From Mesorhizobium ventifaucium (GTDB lineage Bacteria; Pseudomonadota; Alphaproteobacteria; Rhizobiales; Rhizobiaceae): a stretch of DNA of 45,681 nucleotides. Below are positions 25,473-32,360 of the stretch, piece by piece; within the stretch, counting starts at the first letter, position 1; every line of letters begins with the position of its first letter. The notes beneath the pieces were generated by a model. That model made no database searches. It was given only the letters and a program-made list of their open reading frames with translations, and was not told where the DNA came from. Position numbers and translations under genes: made by a program. The stretch lies in NCBI RefSeq assembly GCF_935822925.1, contig NZ_CAKXZS010000021.1:1-45681 (forward strand), read 5' to 3'.

Positions 25473-25859
25473 TTAGGTGGGCGATTTCCTGGAATCATCC
25501 TGGGCCCTGGAATCACCCGGGGCTTTGCGTGCGTCCTCCTCGCGAAGCAGACGCTCGAGGACGTCGAGACGGTTGGTCCAAAAGCGCTCGTAGAAGCCGA
25601 GCCATTGGTGGGCGCTGGCCAGCGGTCCGGGTTCGAGGCGGCAGAGATGTGTGCGGCCCCTCACCTCTCGACGAATAAGCCCTGCATTCTCCAGCGCCTT
25701 GATGTGCTTGGAGGCGGCCGCCAGTGACATGGCGAAAGGCTCCGCCAACTGGCTCACCGTTCGCTCGCCGCCGGCGAGATCGCGAAGCATGTGCCGGCGG
25801 GTGGCGTCGCCAAGCGCGTGAAAAACCGCGTCCATCTGGGGTGTCTCTAATTCAACCAT
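25473..25859 (-). CDS. ArsR-family transcriptional regulator (metal-site-free type)
   Basis: A 128-residue winged-helix regulator. The core is DAVFHALGDATRRHMLRDL, then TVSQLAEPFAMSLAAASKHIKALENAGLI as the recognition helix-turn-helix and RREVRGRTHLCRL as the wing. The cysteine motif of metal-sensing ArsR proteins (ELCVCDL) is absent, as is usual for members paired with SRPBCC proteins. The start may be 25859 or 25871; the operator palindrome overlaps both, and neither has a ribosome site. It probably represses its own operon. Confidence 0.85.
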   Translation of the reverse strand: MVELETPQMDAVFHALGDATRRHMLRDLAGGERTVSQLAEPFAMSLAAASKHIKALENAGLIRREVRGRTHLCRLEPGPLASAHQWLGFYERFWTNRLDVLERLLREEDARKAPGDSRAQDDSRKSPT

Positions 25860-25868
25860 GTAGTTGAA
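25851..25868. promoter_or_regulatory. ArsR operator candidate overlapping the start codon
   Basis: TTCAAC-CATGTA-GTTGAA is a perfect inverted repeat with six-base arms and six-base spacer, covering the ArsR start codon. The half-site TCAAC/GTTGA is shared with the palindrome at 25892, which supports autoregulation. Confidence 0.55.
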
Positions 25869-25891
25869 CATAGAGCTGCGTTTTCCGATTG

Positions 25892-25907
25892 TCAACCGAT
25901 CGGTTGA
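25892..25907. promoter_or_regulatory. Second ArsR operator candidate, 16-base perfect palindrome
   Basis: TCAACCGATCGGTTGA is a perfect palindrome 33 bases upstream of the ArsR start, where the promoter should lie. It shares its TCAAC half-site with the repeat over the start codon, with a centre-to-centre distance of 40 bases, about four helical turns. Confidence 0.55.
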
Positions 25908-26012
25908 ATGATGTTGCAAGGAAGCTCCACAGGCGGCCTGCGGCGCTCGATGACATTCGGCCAGTGCAAGACCGCGGACATAATCGCCGTGGCGGAAGCG
26001 GAAACGAGACCT

Positions 26013-26705
26013 TCACTTGCCTTCGAAGAAAGTATGAATCGAGACTTCCAGCTTTTCGATGAGTTGTGGGTTATGGCAGCTTCCAGCCCAGATCAGGGCG
26101 TTCAGTCTCATATCCTTGTTGAGAAAGTTCATTTTCCGAGAATCAAGCAGGTATCCCGCGACCTCGTAGTGCCGTCCCTTGGTAGCCTCGATGAGCGCGT
26201 TGTTTCTTCCGGTCTTGTCAGTAAGATTCACGTCGGCGCCATTTTCGACAAGCAACTTGACGACATCCAGATGCCCGTTCTTTGCTGCTTCAATAAGGGC
26301 CGTTCTGCCGTAGTAGTCGGCTCTTGCATTGATCTCTATTTCGGGATGTTTCACGAGAGCTAAAATCGATTCGTAGTGGCCCCTGGCCGAAGCAAGGCTC
26401 AAAGGCGTGCTCTTCCACTTGTTTCTGGAATTCACATCGATTGCTGGGTGTTCGATCAGCGCCTCGACCGCCGCCGTGCGGGCATTGAGGGCTGCCAGAT
26501 GAAGGGCTGACCAGCCGCCGCCGTCCGCCTCGTTGATATTTGCGCCGGCAGCCAATTCCGCGCGAACGGTCTCCGCATCGCCGCTTTCTGCCGCGACCAG
26601 CAGATTCGACCAACCTCTCGCCCCTTCGGCTTCCAAGCTCTCGGTCAATGCAGTCGCCTCCCCGAATGCTCCCCGCAGGATACCATTGTTCCGGTTCGCC
26701 GACAT
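26013..26705 (-). CDS. Ankyrin-repeat protein
   Basis: A 230-residue protein with about five ankyrin repeats between residues 30 and 215. Clear repeat cores are WSNLLVAAESGDAETVRAEL, WSALHLAALNARTAAVEALI, STPLSLASARGHYESILAL, TALIEAAKNGHLDVVKLL and NALIEATKGRHYEVAGYLL. No signal peptide or other domain is visible. Ankyrin proteins act as binding scaffolds; the partner is unknown. The ATG at 26705 has only a CCGGGG-like site. It is divergent from the phosphatase gene, from which it is separated by a region with a gene remnant. Confidence 0.85.
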   Translation of the reverse strand: MSANRNNGILRGAFGEATALTESLEAEGARGWSNLLVAAESGDAETVRAELAAGANINEADGGGWSALHLAALNARTAAVEALIEHPAIDVNSRNKWKSTPLSLASARGHYESILALVKHPEIEINARADYYGRTALIEAAKNGHLDVVKLLVENGADVNLTDKTGRNNALIEATKGRHYEVAGYLLDSRKMNFLNKDMRLNALIWAGSCHNPQLIEKLEVSIHTFFEGK

Positions 26706-26820
26706 CCCCGGATGAGCGGGCTTCTATCGAAAAGCCTTCCCCATTCGACAGCGTCCGGCATGATGCCTGTGAGTGCCTGGACTTAAGAGCGCGACGGCGC
26801 CCGAGTGCGAGGACGCCTAA

Positions 26821-26910
26821 GTCGAACCGGCTCGTTGGCGGATCGTGGACGGCAAAGCCGTCGAGCACTGGGACCCGGCATTGCTCGACGAGGCTCGCGA
26901 CCTGCAGTAG
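26821..26910 (+). pseudogene. C-terminal remnant of a SnoaL/NTF2-like gene
   Basis: The plus-strand frame after TAA 26818-26820 reads RIVDGKAVEHWDPALLDEAR and stops at TAG 26908-26910. The pattern R.VDGKAVEHWD is the usual C-terminus of SnoaL-like polyketide-cyclase-fold proteins. The upstream part cannot be followed in any frame, so only the last strand remains. It ends 43 bases before the phosphatase gene. Confidence 0.45.
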
Positions 26911-26953
26911 CTTGCCGGCACTCGAGGCCGCTATTGGAAAGGTGAGAAGCAAG

Positions 26954-27523
26954 ATGCGAATTGGACGTCGGCGATTTCTAGTCCTGTCGCTCGGGGCGGC
27001 TGCCTTCGGCAGGGCACATGCCTCCGAGCCACTCTGGGCGGCCCTGCGATCCGGAGAAGCCATTGCCGTGCTGCGCCATGCCGCGGCCCCAGGCTCCGGC
27101 GATCCGCCCGGCTTCAGGCTCGGCGATTGCAGCACCCAGCGGAACCTATCGGAAGAAGGTCGTGCGCAGTCCCGTGCGATCGGCGACCTGTTGCGTGCGA
27201 ATGGCATCTCGTCGGCAGCCGTCTATTCGAGCCAGTGGTGCCGCTGCCTGGAAACCGCTCGCCTGCTCGGGATCGGCGACGTCGTGCCTCTTGAGCTGCT
27301 CAATTCGTTCTTTGGCGACAGTTCGGCCGCAGAGCAGCGCACCGAGGCTCTTTTGGCCTGGCTTCGCGCACAGCGTTTCGGCGGACCTGTGGTGCTTGTC
27401 ACGCATCAGGTCAACATCACCGGCTTGACCGGCGAGGTGCCGGAGAGCGGCGAAATGACCATCGCCCGTATTCCGGAAGCTGGCCCCGTGCAGGTCATCG
27501 GCCAGGTTGCCGCGCCGGCTTGA
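26954..27523 (+). CDS. Exported histidine-phosphatase family protein
   Basis: A 189-residue protein with a Tat-like signal (GRRRFLVLSLGAAAFGRAHA) and a histidine phosphatase (phosphoglycerate-mutase-like) domain. The catalytic motif is VLRHAAAPG, with RHA instead of the common RHG, and the second His is in LVTHQVNITGL. The SSQWCRC segment is the conserved region after the first helix. It probably removes phosphate from a small molecule in the periplasm. ATG 26954 follows GGTGAGAAGC, a moderate ribosome site. It is alone between a gene remnant and a VOC gene. Confidence 0.8.
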   Translation: MRIGRRRFLVLSLGAAAFGRAHASEPLWAALRSGEAIAVLRHAAAPGSGDPPGFRLGDCSTQRNLSEEGRAQSRAIGDLLRANGISSAAVYSSQWCRCLETARLLGIGDVVPLELLNSFFGDSSAAEQRTEALLAWLRAQRFGGPVVLVTHQVNITGLTGEVPESGEMTIARIPEAGPVQVIGQVAAPA

Positions 27524-27605
27524 GCATCATGGCCCTCAACCCCATCTCGTGCAGCATCGCTTCAGTCGTGGACAACGACGTACGAGGAGAAAGGGGAGTG
27601 GTCGC

Positions 27606-27998
27606 ATGGCTATCGATTTCAACCACACAATACTGCCGGCCCGCGACAGCGCGGCGTCGGCAAAGTTCCTGGCGGAAATGCTTGGCCTTCCAGCTCCGAG
27701 GCGCTGGGGGCCATTCCAGATGGTCACCACCGAAAACGGCGCCAACCTCGACTACATGGATACCGGTGGCGAAATCACGCCGCAGCATTACGCCTTCCTG
27801 GTCAGCGAAGCCGAATTCGACGAGATCTTCGGCAGGATTCGCGAACGGGACCTCCCCTACTGGGCTGATCCTGGCCGGACGCAGTTGGGCGAGATCAATC
27901 GCCACGACGGCGGCCGCGGCGTCTATTTCCAGGACCCGAACGGTCATCTTCTCGAGATCATTACCCGTCAGTACGGCAGCGGCGGATGGAACCCGTGA
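27606..27998 (+). CDS. VOC family protein (glyoxalase-like)
   Basis: A 130-residue single-domain VOC protein. It begins with the metal-ligand His in FNHTILPARD, has QHYAFLVSEAEFDEI in the middle, and ends with GVYFQDPNGHLLEIITR, where the Glu is the last metal ligand. The ATG at 27606 follows AGGAGAAAGGGGAG. The enzyme could be a lyase, isomerase or resistance protein of the fosfomycin/bleomycin type; the sequence does not decide. It is not clearly linked to its neighbours. Confidence 0.82.
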   Translation: MAIDFNHTILPARDSAASAKFLAEMLGLPAPRRWGPFQMVTTENGANLDYMDTGGEITPQHYAFLVSEAEFDEIFGRIRERDLPYWADPGRTQLGEINRHDGGRGVYFQDPNGHLLEIITRQYGSGGWNP

Positions 27999-28043
27999 TC
28001 GCTTGGTGACGTAGCCAGGCGGCGAACGTTCTGCGATCTGGTC

Positions 28044-28155
28044 TCATGGCGGAACCTGAACGGTGACCTTGATCGATGAATAATAGGCGGCGACATCAGC
28101 TATATCCTCATCGCTCAAGCCCTTGGTCACGACAGTCATCTGCTCGTTCTTGCGC
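28044..28155 (-). pseudogene. C-terminal remnant of a class I cytochrome c gene
   Basis: On the minus strand the frame ending at TGA (28044-28046) reads RKNEQMTVVTKGLSDEDIAD and goes on VAAYYSS. This is the Met-ligand and final helix pattern of c553-like cytochromes (..M..V...LSDEDIADVAAYY). The CxxCH part is absent. The homology breaks at about 28155, exactly where aldo/keto reductase homology begins on the other strand. Confidence 0.65.
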
Positions 28156-28672
28156 TATCCACTGGCCAGTGCCCAGCCAGGATAGATATGTCGAGGCGTG
28201 GAAGACGCTGATCGAACTCAGGCAATCCGGCCGGATCAAGTCGATCGGCGTTTCGAATTTCAACCAGGACCATCTGGAGCGGATCATCGGCGAGACTGGT
28301 GTCACACCCTCAGTCAACCAGATCGAGCTCCATCCCCGGTTTCAACAGCGCCATACCAGAGAATTTCACAGCACGCACAACATCCGAATCGAAAGCTGGA
28401 GCCCGCTGGGCAGCGGCCGGCTGTTGAGCGACCCGACCCTCGAAAAGATCGCCGGAAGGCACCGCAAGTCCGTGGCGCAGGTGATCATCCGGTGGCATCT
28501 TCAGGAAGGGCTGATCGTCATTCCAAAGTCGATCCATCAGGACCGGATTGTCGCCAATTTCGACGTCTTCGATTTCGAGCTGGATTCAAAGGACCTCGAA
28601 CTCATTCGAGGCATGGATTCATCAGACGGCCGTACGGGCGCGAACCCGGCCAGGGCTGCTTTCCTGTTCTGA
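28154..28672 (+). pseudogene. 5'-truncated aldo/keto reductase gene
   Basis: From about 28154 the plus strand codes for the last ~170 residues of an aldo/keto reductase: AIHWPVPSQDRYVEAWKTLI, IKSIGVSNFN, NQIELHPRFQQ, SWSPLGSGRLLSDP, the NADPH-binding PKSIHQDRIVANFDVFDFEL and the end. The first 100 or so residues, with the catalytic Asp, Tyr and Lys of the N-terminal barrel, are missing. The upstream open part of the frame belongs to the reversed cytochrome c fragment and is not AKR-like. The gene is therefore inactive unless it makes a fragment. Confidence 0.75.
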
Positions 28673-28699
28673 GGCAAGCTTGAAGAGAAGGAGCCGACG

Positions 28700-28740
28700 G
28701 GCGAAGCTGCCAATCTCCCCCACTGGGGGAGGTTCCCTTT
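28700..28740. repeat. Dispersed rhizobial repeat (CTCCCCC hairpin type)
   Basis: GCGAAGCTGCCAATCTCCCCC with a hairpin CTCCCCC-ACT-GGGGGAG at 28715-28731. It shares GAAGCTGCC.ATCTCCCCC with the copy at 981-1020. It lies between the convergent ends of the AKR fragment and a small gene. Confidence 0.6.
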
Positions 28741-28749
28741 CCGCTCACC

Positions 28750-29055
28750 TCATATGCCCGACCCATCGAGCAGCGGGACATCTTCTTCGTCCCAGGGGCT
28801 CGGCAACGAACCCTTGCTCAGATTGGCTGTCGGCAGCGGCATCCAGCATTTCAGCTCGGGTTCGGCGTATTCAACCACGCGTCCGGGCGACGAGTCGGAA
28901 GCGCGCCAGCCTTCGCTGCCGAACTGGTCGGCTCGAGACCAGTAAGCAAGGTCGACTTCCGCCGGCCCCTGTTCCGACGGCCGAACCGTGACGAGGATTC
29001 GGCTGCCATCCCTTGGCGCGCTCGACATGTGACGCCACCGATCGGGCTCGTCCAT
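28750..29055 (-). CDS. Conserved hypothetical protein (101 aa)
   Basis: A 101-residue soluble protein I do not recognise by function. It has the WRHMSSAPRDGSRILVTVRP segment, which resembles the short DUF551/phage-associated pattern of proteins that start with W..M.SAP.DG..IL, and then VDLAYW and LKCWMPLP. ATG 29055 has AGGAGG at good spacing; the frame is open to 29115 but that part is poor. The W..A...G..I.. pattern also occurs in many rhizobial orphan proteins. It is transcribed alone. Confidence 0.65.
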   Translation of the reverse strand: MDEPDRWRHMSSAPRDGSRILVTVRPSEQGPAEVDLAYWSRADQFGSEGWRASDSSPGRVVEYAEPELKCWMPLPTANLSKGSLPSPWDEEDVPLLDGSGI

Positions 29056-29205
29056 CGCATTTCCTCCTGATGCCGGCATCTCGGCTGTCCAGACGAATAG
29101 TCGCTTCGCGCACAAGGCCGGTCAACCCGAACTTTGCGCTGGACAGCTCTTAGCCGGACAGCAGTTTGCGGCCTGCCGGTCTGGCGCGACATGGGCTGGC
29201 AGTCA

Positions 29206-30008
29206 TCAGCGCACCTTCGCCTTGACTGCCCAGGCTCTCGTTTTCAGGGGAATGGTCCCGCCCTCGCCGCGCGGCAGACTGTCGCGTAGCCTCTCCATCA
29301 ATCTCTGGCGAGCTGCGGGGTCGAGACTCATGCAATAGCCGGGCGCCGGCCCCGCACCCAGGGTGAAGGGATGCCAATAGTCTTCAAAGTCCTTGAACAC
29401 AGCGGGCATCTCAATCCTGGTGGACTCGATGGAAACAAGGCCCGCCTTCTCCGCAAGATCGGTCAGTCCATCTTGCAAAATGGAAAACGCCTGTCCTCGG
29501 TAAGGTCGATGGCAGCGGGGTCAAGCGCCGTCGCAGCGGTCCAGAAGGCCCGCATGAATTCCACCCCGCCGCCAGGATAATCCCACACATAAAATCCGAT
29601 CGTCGCTCCAGGGCGGGCCACTCGCCGCATCTCGGCAAGCGCCTTTTGCTTGCCGGGGACGAAGTTGAGGACAAGCGCCGACACGACCATGTCCTTGCTG
29701 CCCGATTCGACTGCCAAGGCCTGCGCGTCGCCTGCGAGAAACTCGACACGCTTGTCCGGCACGTTTGCCCTCGCCTTGGCGAGAAAACCCTCAGATGGGT
29801 CTATGGACATCAGGCTCGTGGGGTTGCGGCGGGCCAGGATGGCTGCCGAGAGCGCCCCGGTTCCGCAACCCACCTCCAGCCAGTCGAGACCCTCCGCCGG
29901 ATCGAGCCAATCCAGGAAGGGTGGAGCGATCTGACGGCTCCAGCGCCCCATATAGAGGTCGTAGCTATCCCCGGCCTGCCAGGCGTCGTGGCGCGTTCCC
30001 TCAGCCAT
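29206..30008 (-). pseudogene. Frameshifted SAM-dependent methyltransferase gene
   Basis: The start ATG at 30008 has GGGGAGC upstream. The first part has the methyltransferase motif WLEVGCGTGALSAAIL, then SIDPSEGFLAKA, FLAGDAQAL and VVSALVLNFV. It ends early at about 29463. The remaining 90 residues (LTDLAEKAGLVSIESTRIEM ... KDFEDYWHPF) lie in another frame from about 29480 to 29206. One base is missing at about 29482 between the codons for RRFP and ILQDGL. The two parts together make the length of a normal family member, so a single-base deletion or read error explains everything. The core fold with SAM site is intact, but the C-terminal cap is lost. Confidence 0.75.
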
Positions 30009-30222
30009 CGCAACTCTGCTCCCCCGATAATTTCGACCCGTCGGACCGCGAGAATACGCCCGCCGCGCTCGCGGAAACAGGGGGCCAGGAAGGCCTGCCC
30101 CGGGATCGTCCTCGGATGCGACACGCTCGGCCGAAACGCGCCGGCAGGGCCGACGATCCGGGCGCTGGACGTCTCCGATCCGGAAGGAAACCGCTGCTGC
30201 CGTCACCCGGACGCGTTCGTGC

Positions 30223-31350
30223 TCAGCCTGCCCGGAAGGCGAGGCTCCGCCTCATCAGTTGGATGCTGAGCGACAGGTCTCCGCTTCCGATGAACCAGGG
30301 TGACAGTATACGGGACGATCTCAGTCCGCGATAGAGCAGATAGGGAAGTCCGAGCGACAGGGCGATCAGCGCCAACTCGGAAGACATTCCGAAGTCACGC
30401 AGCGTGAAATGAACGAACTGATGGACGAACATGATCACCAGGGAGGCCGCGCCGATTTCCGCCAACGGAGCGATGCGCAAGCTCGGCATCGCCATGAAGC
30501 GGACGAGGCCGAGGATAAAGGTCGAGATCGCCAATGCAACGAGCAGGCCGAGAAGTGGGGGGCCGAAGATGGCGTTCTTCATGCTGAAGGTAAAGTCGGA
30601 CCCCGTCAGCGCCGCCGCGAGCGCGACCCCGGCAACCGCCACGACAAATACCGCCGACCACAGCGCGCTCATGCCGCGTTCGCGCAGGAAATGTCCGAAC
30701 CAGAATGCGCCGATGGCGAGCGGCACGTTCGTCAGAGCCAGCGGCGCGCGCACCTCCTGCCAATAGGCCTGGATTGAATAGGCGAGGCCGACGGATGCGC
30801 CGACGAAGATCAGCATGCCGGGATCGGTCGGCCCGCTGGTCCTGATCGCGACCTCGTTGTAGACAAGTTGCGTGGCGACGAGGCAGGTGACGAACCAGAA
30901 CACGCCGAGTTCGCGCGTCAGGTGCCGACCGCCCAGCAGGGCGTCGGTGATGAGTTCCCTGATCTGCCAGGGCGCCGGGGTGTCGCCGCGCAACAAGTCG
31001 ACAACGAGCACGCTCGCCATGATCGCGCCGAGAAACATCACATAAGGGATGAGCAGGCCCTGGGCGCGCTTCCGGAAAAGCGCCTTCCTTTCCGTGACGG
31101 CAAAAAGGTAGCCGGATATGATGAAGAAGAACGGCATGAAGAACAGCGATGCCGCAAAGTGAAACGGCTGCGCCCATTGCCAGGTGCTGTGGTCGAGGAC
31201 GTGGGCCATGACGACGAGGGTGATTCCCAAGCCCTTGGCGGTGTCCAGCCAGGTCTCACGTAGGGGCAGGTTCAACTTCAGCGTGTCCTGGATACGGCCT
31301 ATCGGCCGGCCCGGTCCTTCGGTTTCGAAGGCGATTGTGCATCGCATCAT
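30223..31350 (-). CDS. Acyltransferase 3 family membrane protein
   Basis: A 375-residue integral membrane protein with about ten helices. The family start is seen as RETWLDTAKGLGITLVVMAHVLDHSTW, with the catalytic-type His in MAHV, followed by FFMPFFFIISGYLF. The protein probably transfers an acyl (often acetyl or succinyl) group to a sugar of a surface polysaccharide or glucan. The start is uncertain: ATGs at 31350 and 31347 are close together and there is no strong ribosome site. The gene is alone. A glycosyltransferase cluster begins 12 kb away, so no direct link is claimed. Confidence 0.8.
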   Translation of the reverse strand: MMRCTIAFETEGPGRPIGRIQDTLKLNLPLRETWLDTAKGLGITLVVMAHVLDHSTWQWAQPFHFAASLFFMPFFFIISGYLFAVTERKALFRKRAQGLLIPYVMFLGAIMASVLVVDLLRGDTPAPWQIRELITDALLGGRHLTRELGVFWFVTCLVATQLVYNEVAIRTSGPTDPGMLIFVGASVGLAYSIQAYWQEVRAPLALTNVPLAIGAFWFGHFLRERGMSALWSAVFVVAVAGVALAAALTGSDFTFSMKNAIFGPPLLGLLVALAISTFILGLVRFMAMPSLRIAPLAEIGAASLVIMFVHQFVHFTLRDFGMSSELALIALSLGLPYLLYRGLRSSRILSPWFIGSGDLSLSIQLMRRSLAFRAG

Positions 31351-31643
31351 ACTTTGTTGCAAGTGCGAATTGGCTCGGATTGCCGGATTGCCGATCGAAA
31401 TTGCCGCCGACGCAATGTCACATGCCGTCGGCGAAATTCAGCATTTCGCTTGATTTTCCGCCGATCTTCACCCATTGTTGCGCTGCACAATATCAGGCTG
31501 GCGCCGACTATGGCAGTTCAAGAGCTTGCGATAGGAAACCTTAACCGGCACGGGCTGCCGTTCGTGCAGCCAGCCGGCTGTTGAAATCGATCGCGCTTTG
31601 ACATCGGATCGACTAGGTCCGATTCAAGCAGCAAAGGACCAGA

Positions 31644-31832
31644 ATGCTTCGCGACTTGTCCGCCTACAAGAAAATGTTGATGCTCGGCATTGTCGGGCTG
31701 GTGCTCGTCGCCATCCTCGACGCCTTCAGCAACCTGCCCGTCGTCTCCGGCTGCGCGTTCTACGGCAATTGCGCGATCGATGGCTCCGGAGAAGCACCGA
31801 TCGAGCACAGTCAGGATCCGACGGTGCAATGA
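31644..31832 (+). CDS. Small single-helix membrane protein (62 aa)
   Basis: A 62-residue peptide with a basic start (MLRDLSAYKK), one transmembrane helix of about 20 residues (MLMLGIVGLVLVAILDAF) and a short tail with two cysteines (SGCAFYGNCA). ATG 31644 has AAAGGA at good spacing and its stop overlaps the next start as ATGA. The tight coupling to a thiol-disulfide protein and the Cys pair make it a plausible partner or substrate of that protein. No family is known to me. Confidence 0.65.
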   Translation: MLRDLSAYKKMLMLGIVGLVLVAILDAFSNLPVVSGCAFYGNCAIDGSGEAPIEHSQDPTVQ

Positions 31833-32230
31833 AGCCACCCGGCAAAACGGCGCTTATCGTCTATGACGGCGACTGCATCTTCTGCCAGAGCTATGTCCGC
31901 TTTGCCCGGCTGCGCGACGCGGTCGGTCCTGTCGAGTTGCTCGACGCGCGCTCCGGCGACCCGCGCGTTGTCGGGTTTCAGCGGCAGGGCTTCGACCTGA
32001 ACGAGGGCATGCTCTTCGTTTTCGAGGACCGCGTCTACCACGGCGAGGAAGCCATCAATCTCCTGGCGATCCTCAGTTCCTCTTCGACGCTTTTCGGCTG
32101 GCTCAACCGCAGGATTCTCTCAAACAGGACGGCCGCGCGGCTGATCTATCCGGCGCTCAAGCTCGGACGCCGGGCCACCCTGCGGCTTCGCGGCCGCTCG
32201 CTCATCCCTGCCGACCTCGAACGGCGCTAA
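31829..32230 (+). CDS. DCC-family thiol-disulfide oxidoreductase-like protein (DUF393)
   Basis: A 133-residue protein that starts with the family motif ALIVYDGDCIFCQSYVRF; the Asp-Gly-Asp-Cys-x-x-Cys is the redox centre that gives the family its name. A second part has LFVFEDRVYHGEEAINLLA. The start ATG at 31829 overlaps the stop of the 62-residue membrane peptide. Homologs are often encoded next to, or fused with, HTTM-type membrane proteins; here such a protein is encoded convergently at 32361-33860. The family is thought to exchange thiols, but substrates are unknown. Confidence 0.85.
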   Translation: MKPPGKTALIVYDGDCIFCQSYVRFARLRDAVGPVELLDARSGDPRVVGFQRQGFDLNEGMLFVFEDRVYHGEEAINLLAILSSSSTLFGWLNRRILSNRTAARLIYPALKLGRRATLRLRGRSLIPADLERR

Positions 32231-32285
32231 AGCATGTCGCCAACTTAAAGCGACGCGTGAATCTTACAATCGCGACGCGCTTTGG
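32231..32285. repeat. Dispersed rhizobial palindrome, shortened copy
   Basis: After the DCC stop comes AAAGCATGTCGCCAACTTAA and then an AAAGCGACGCG ... CGCGACGCGCTTT stem. It is a shorter relative of the element at 24090-24224. It again lies between convergent genes and can act as a two-way terminator. Confidence 0.6.
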
Positions 32286-32360
32286 ACATTTCCTGGCGAA
32301 ATGGTTGGCTTAAATCGACTGCCCGGCGACATCTACCAGTTTCATTCGTGAGAGCGGCGC

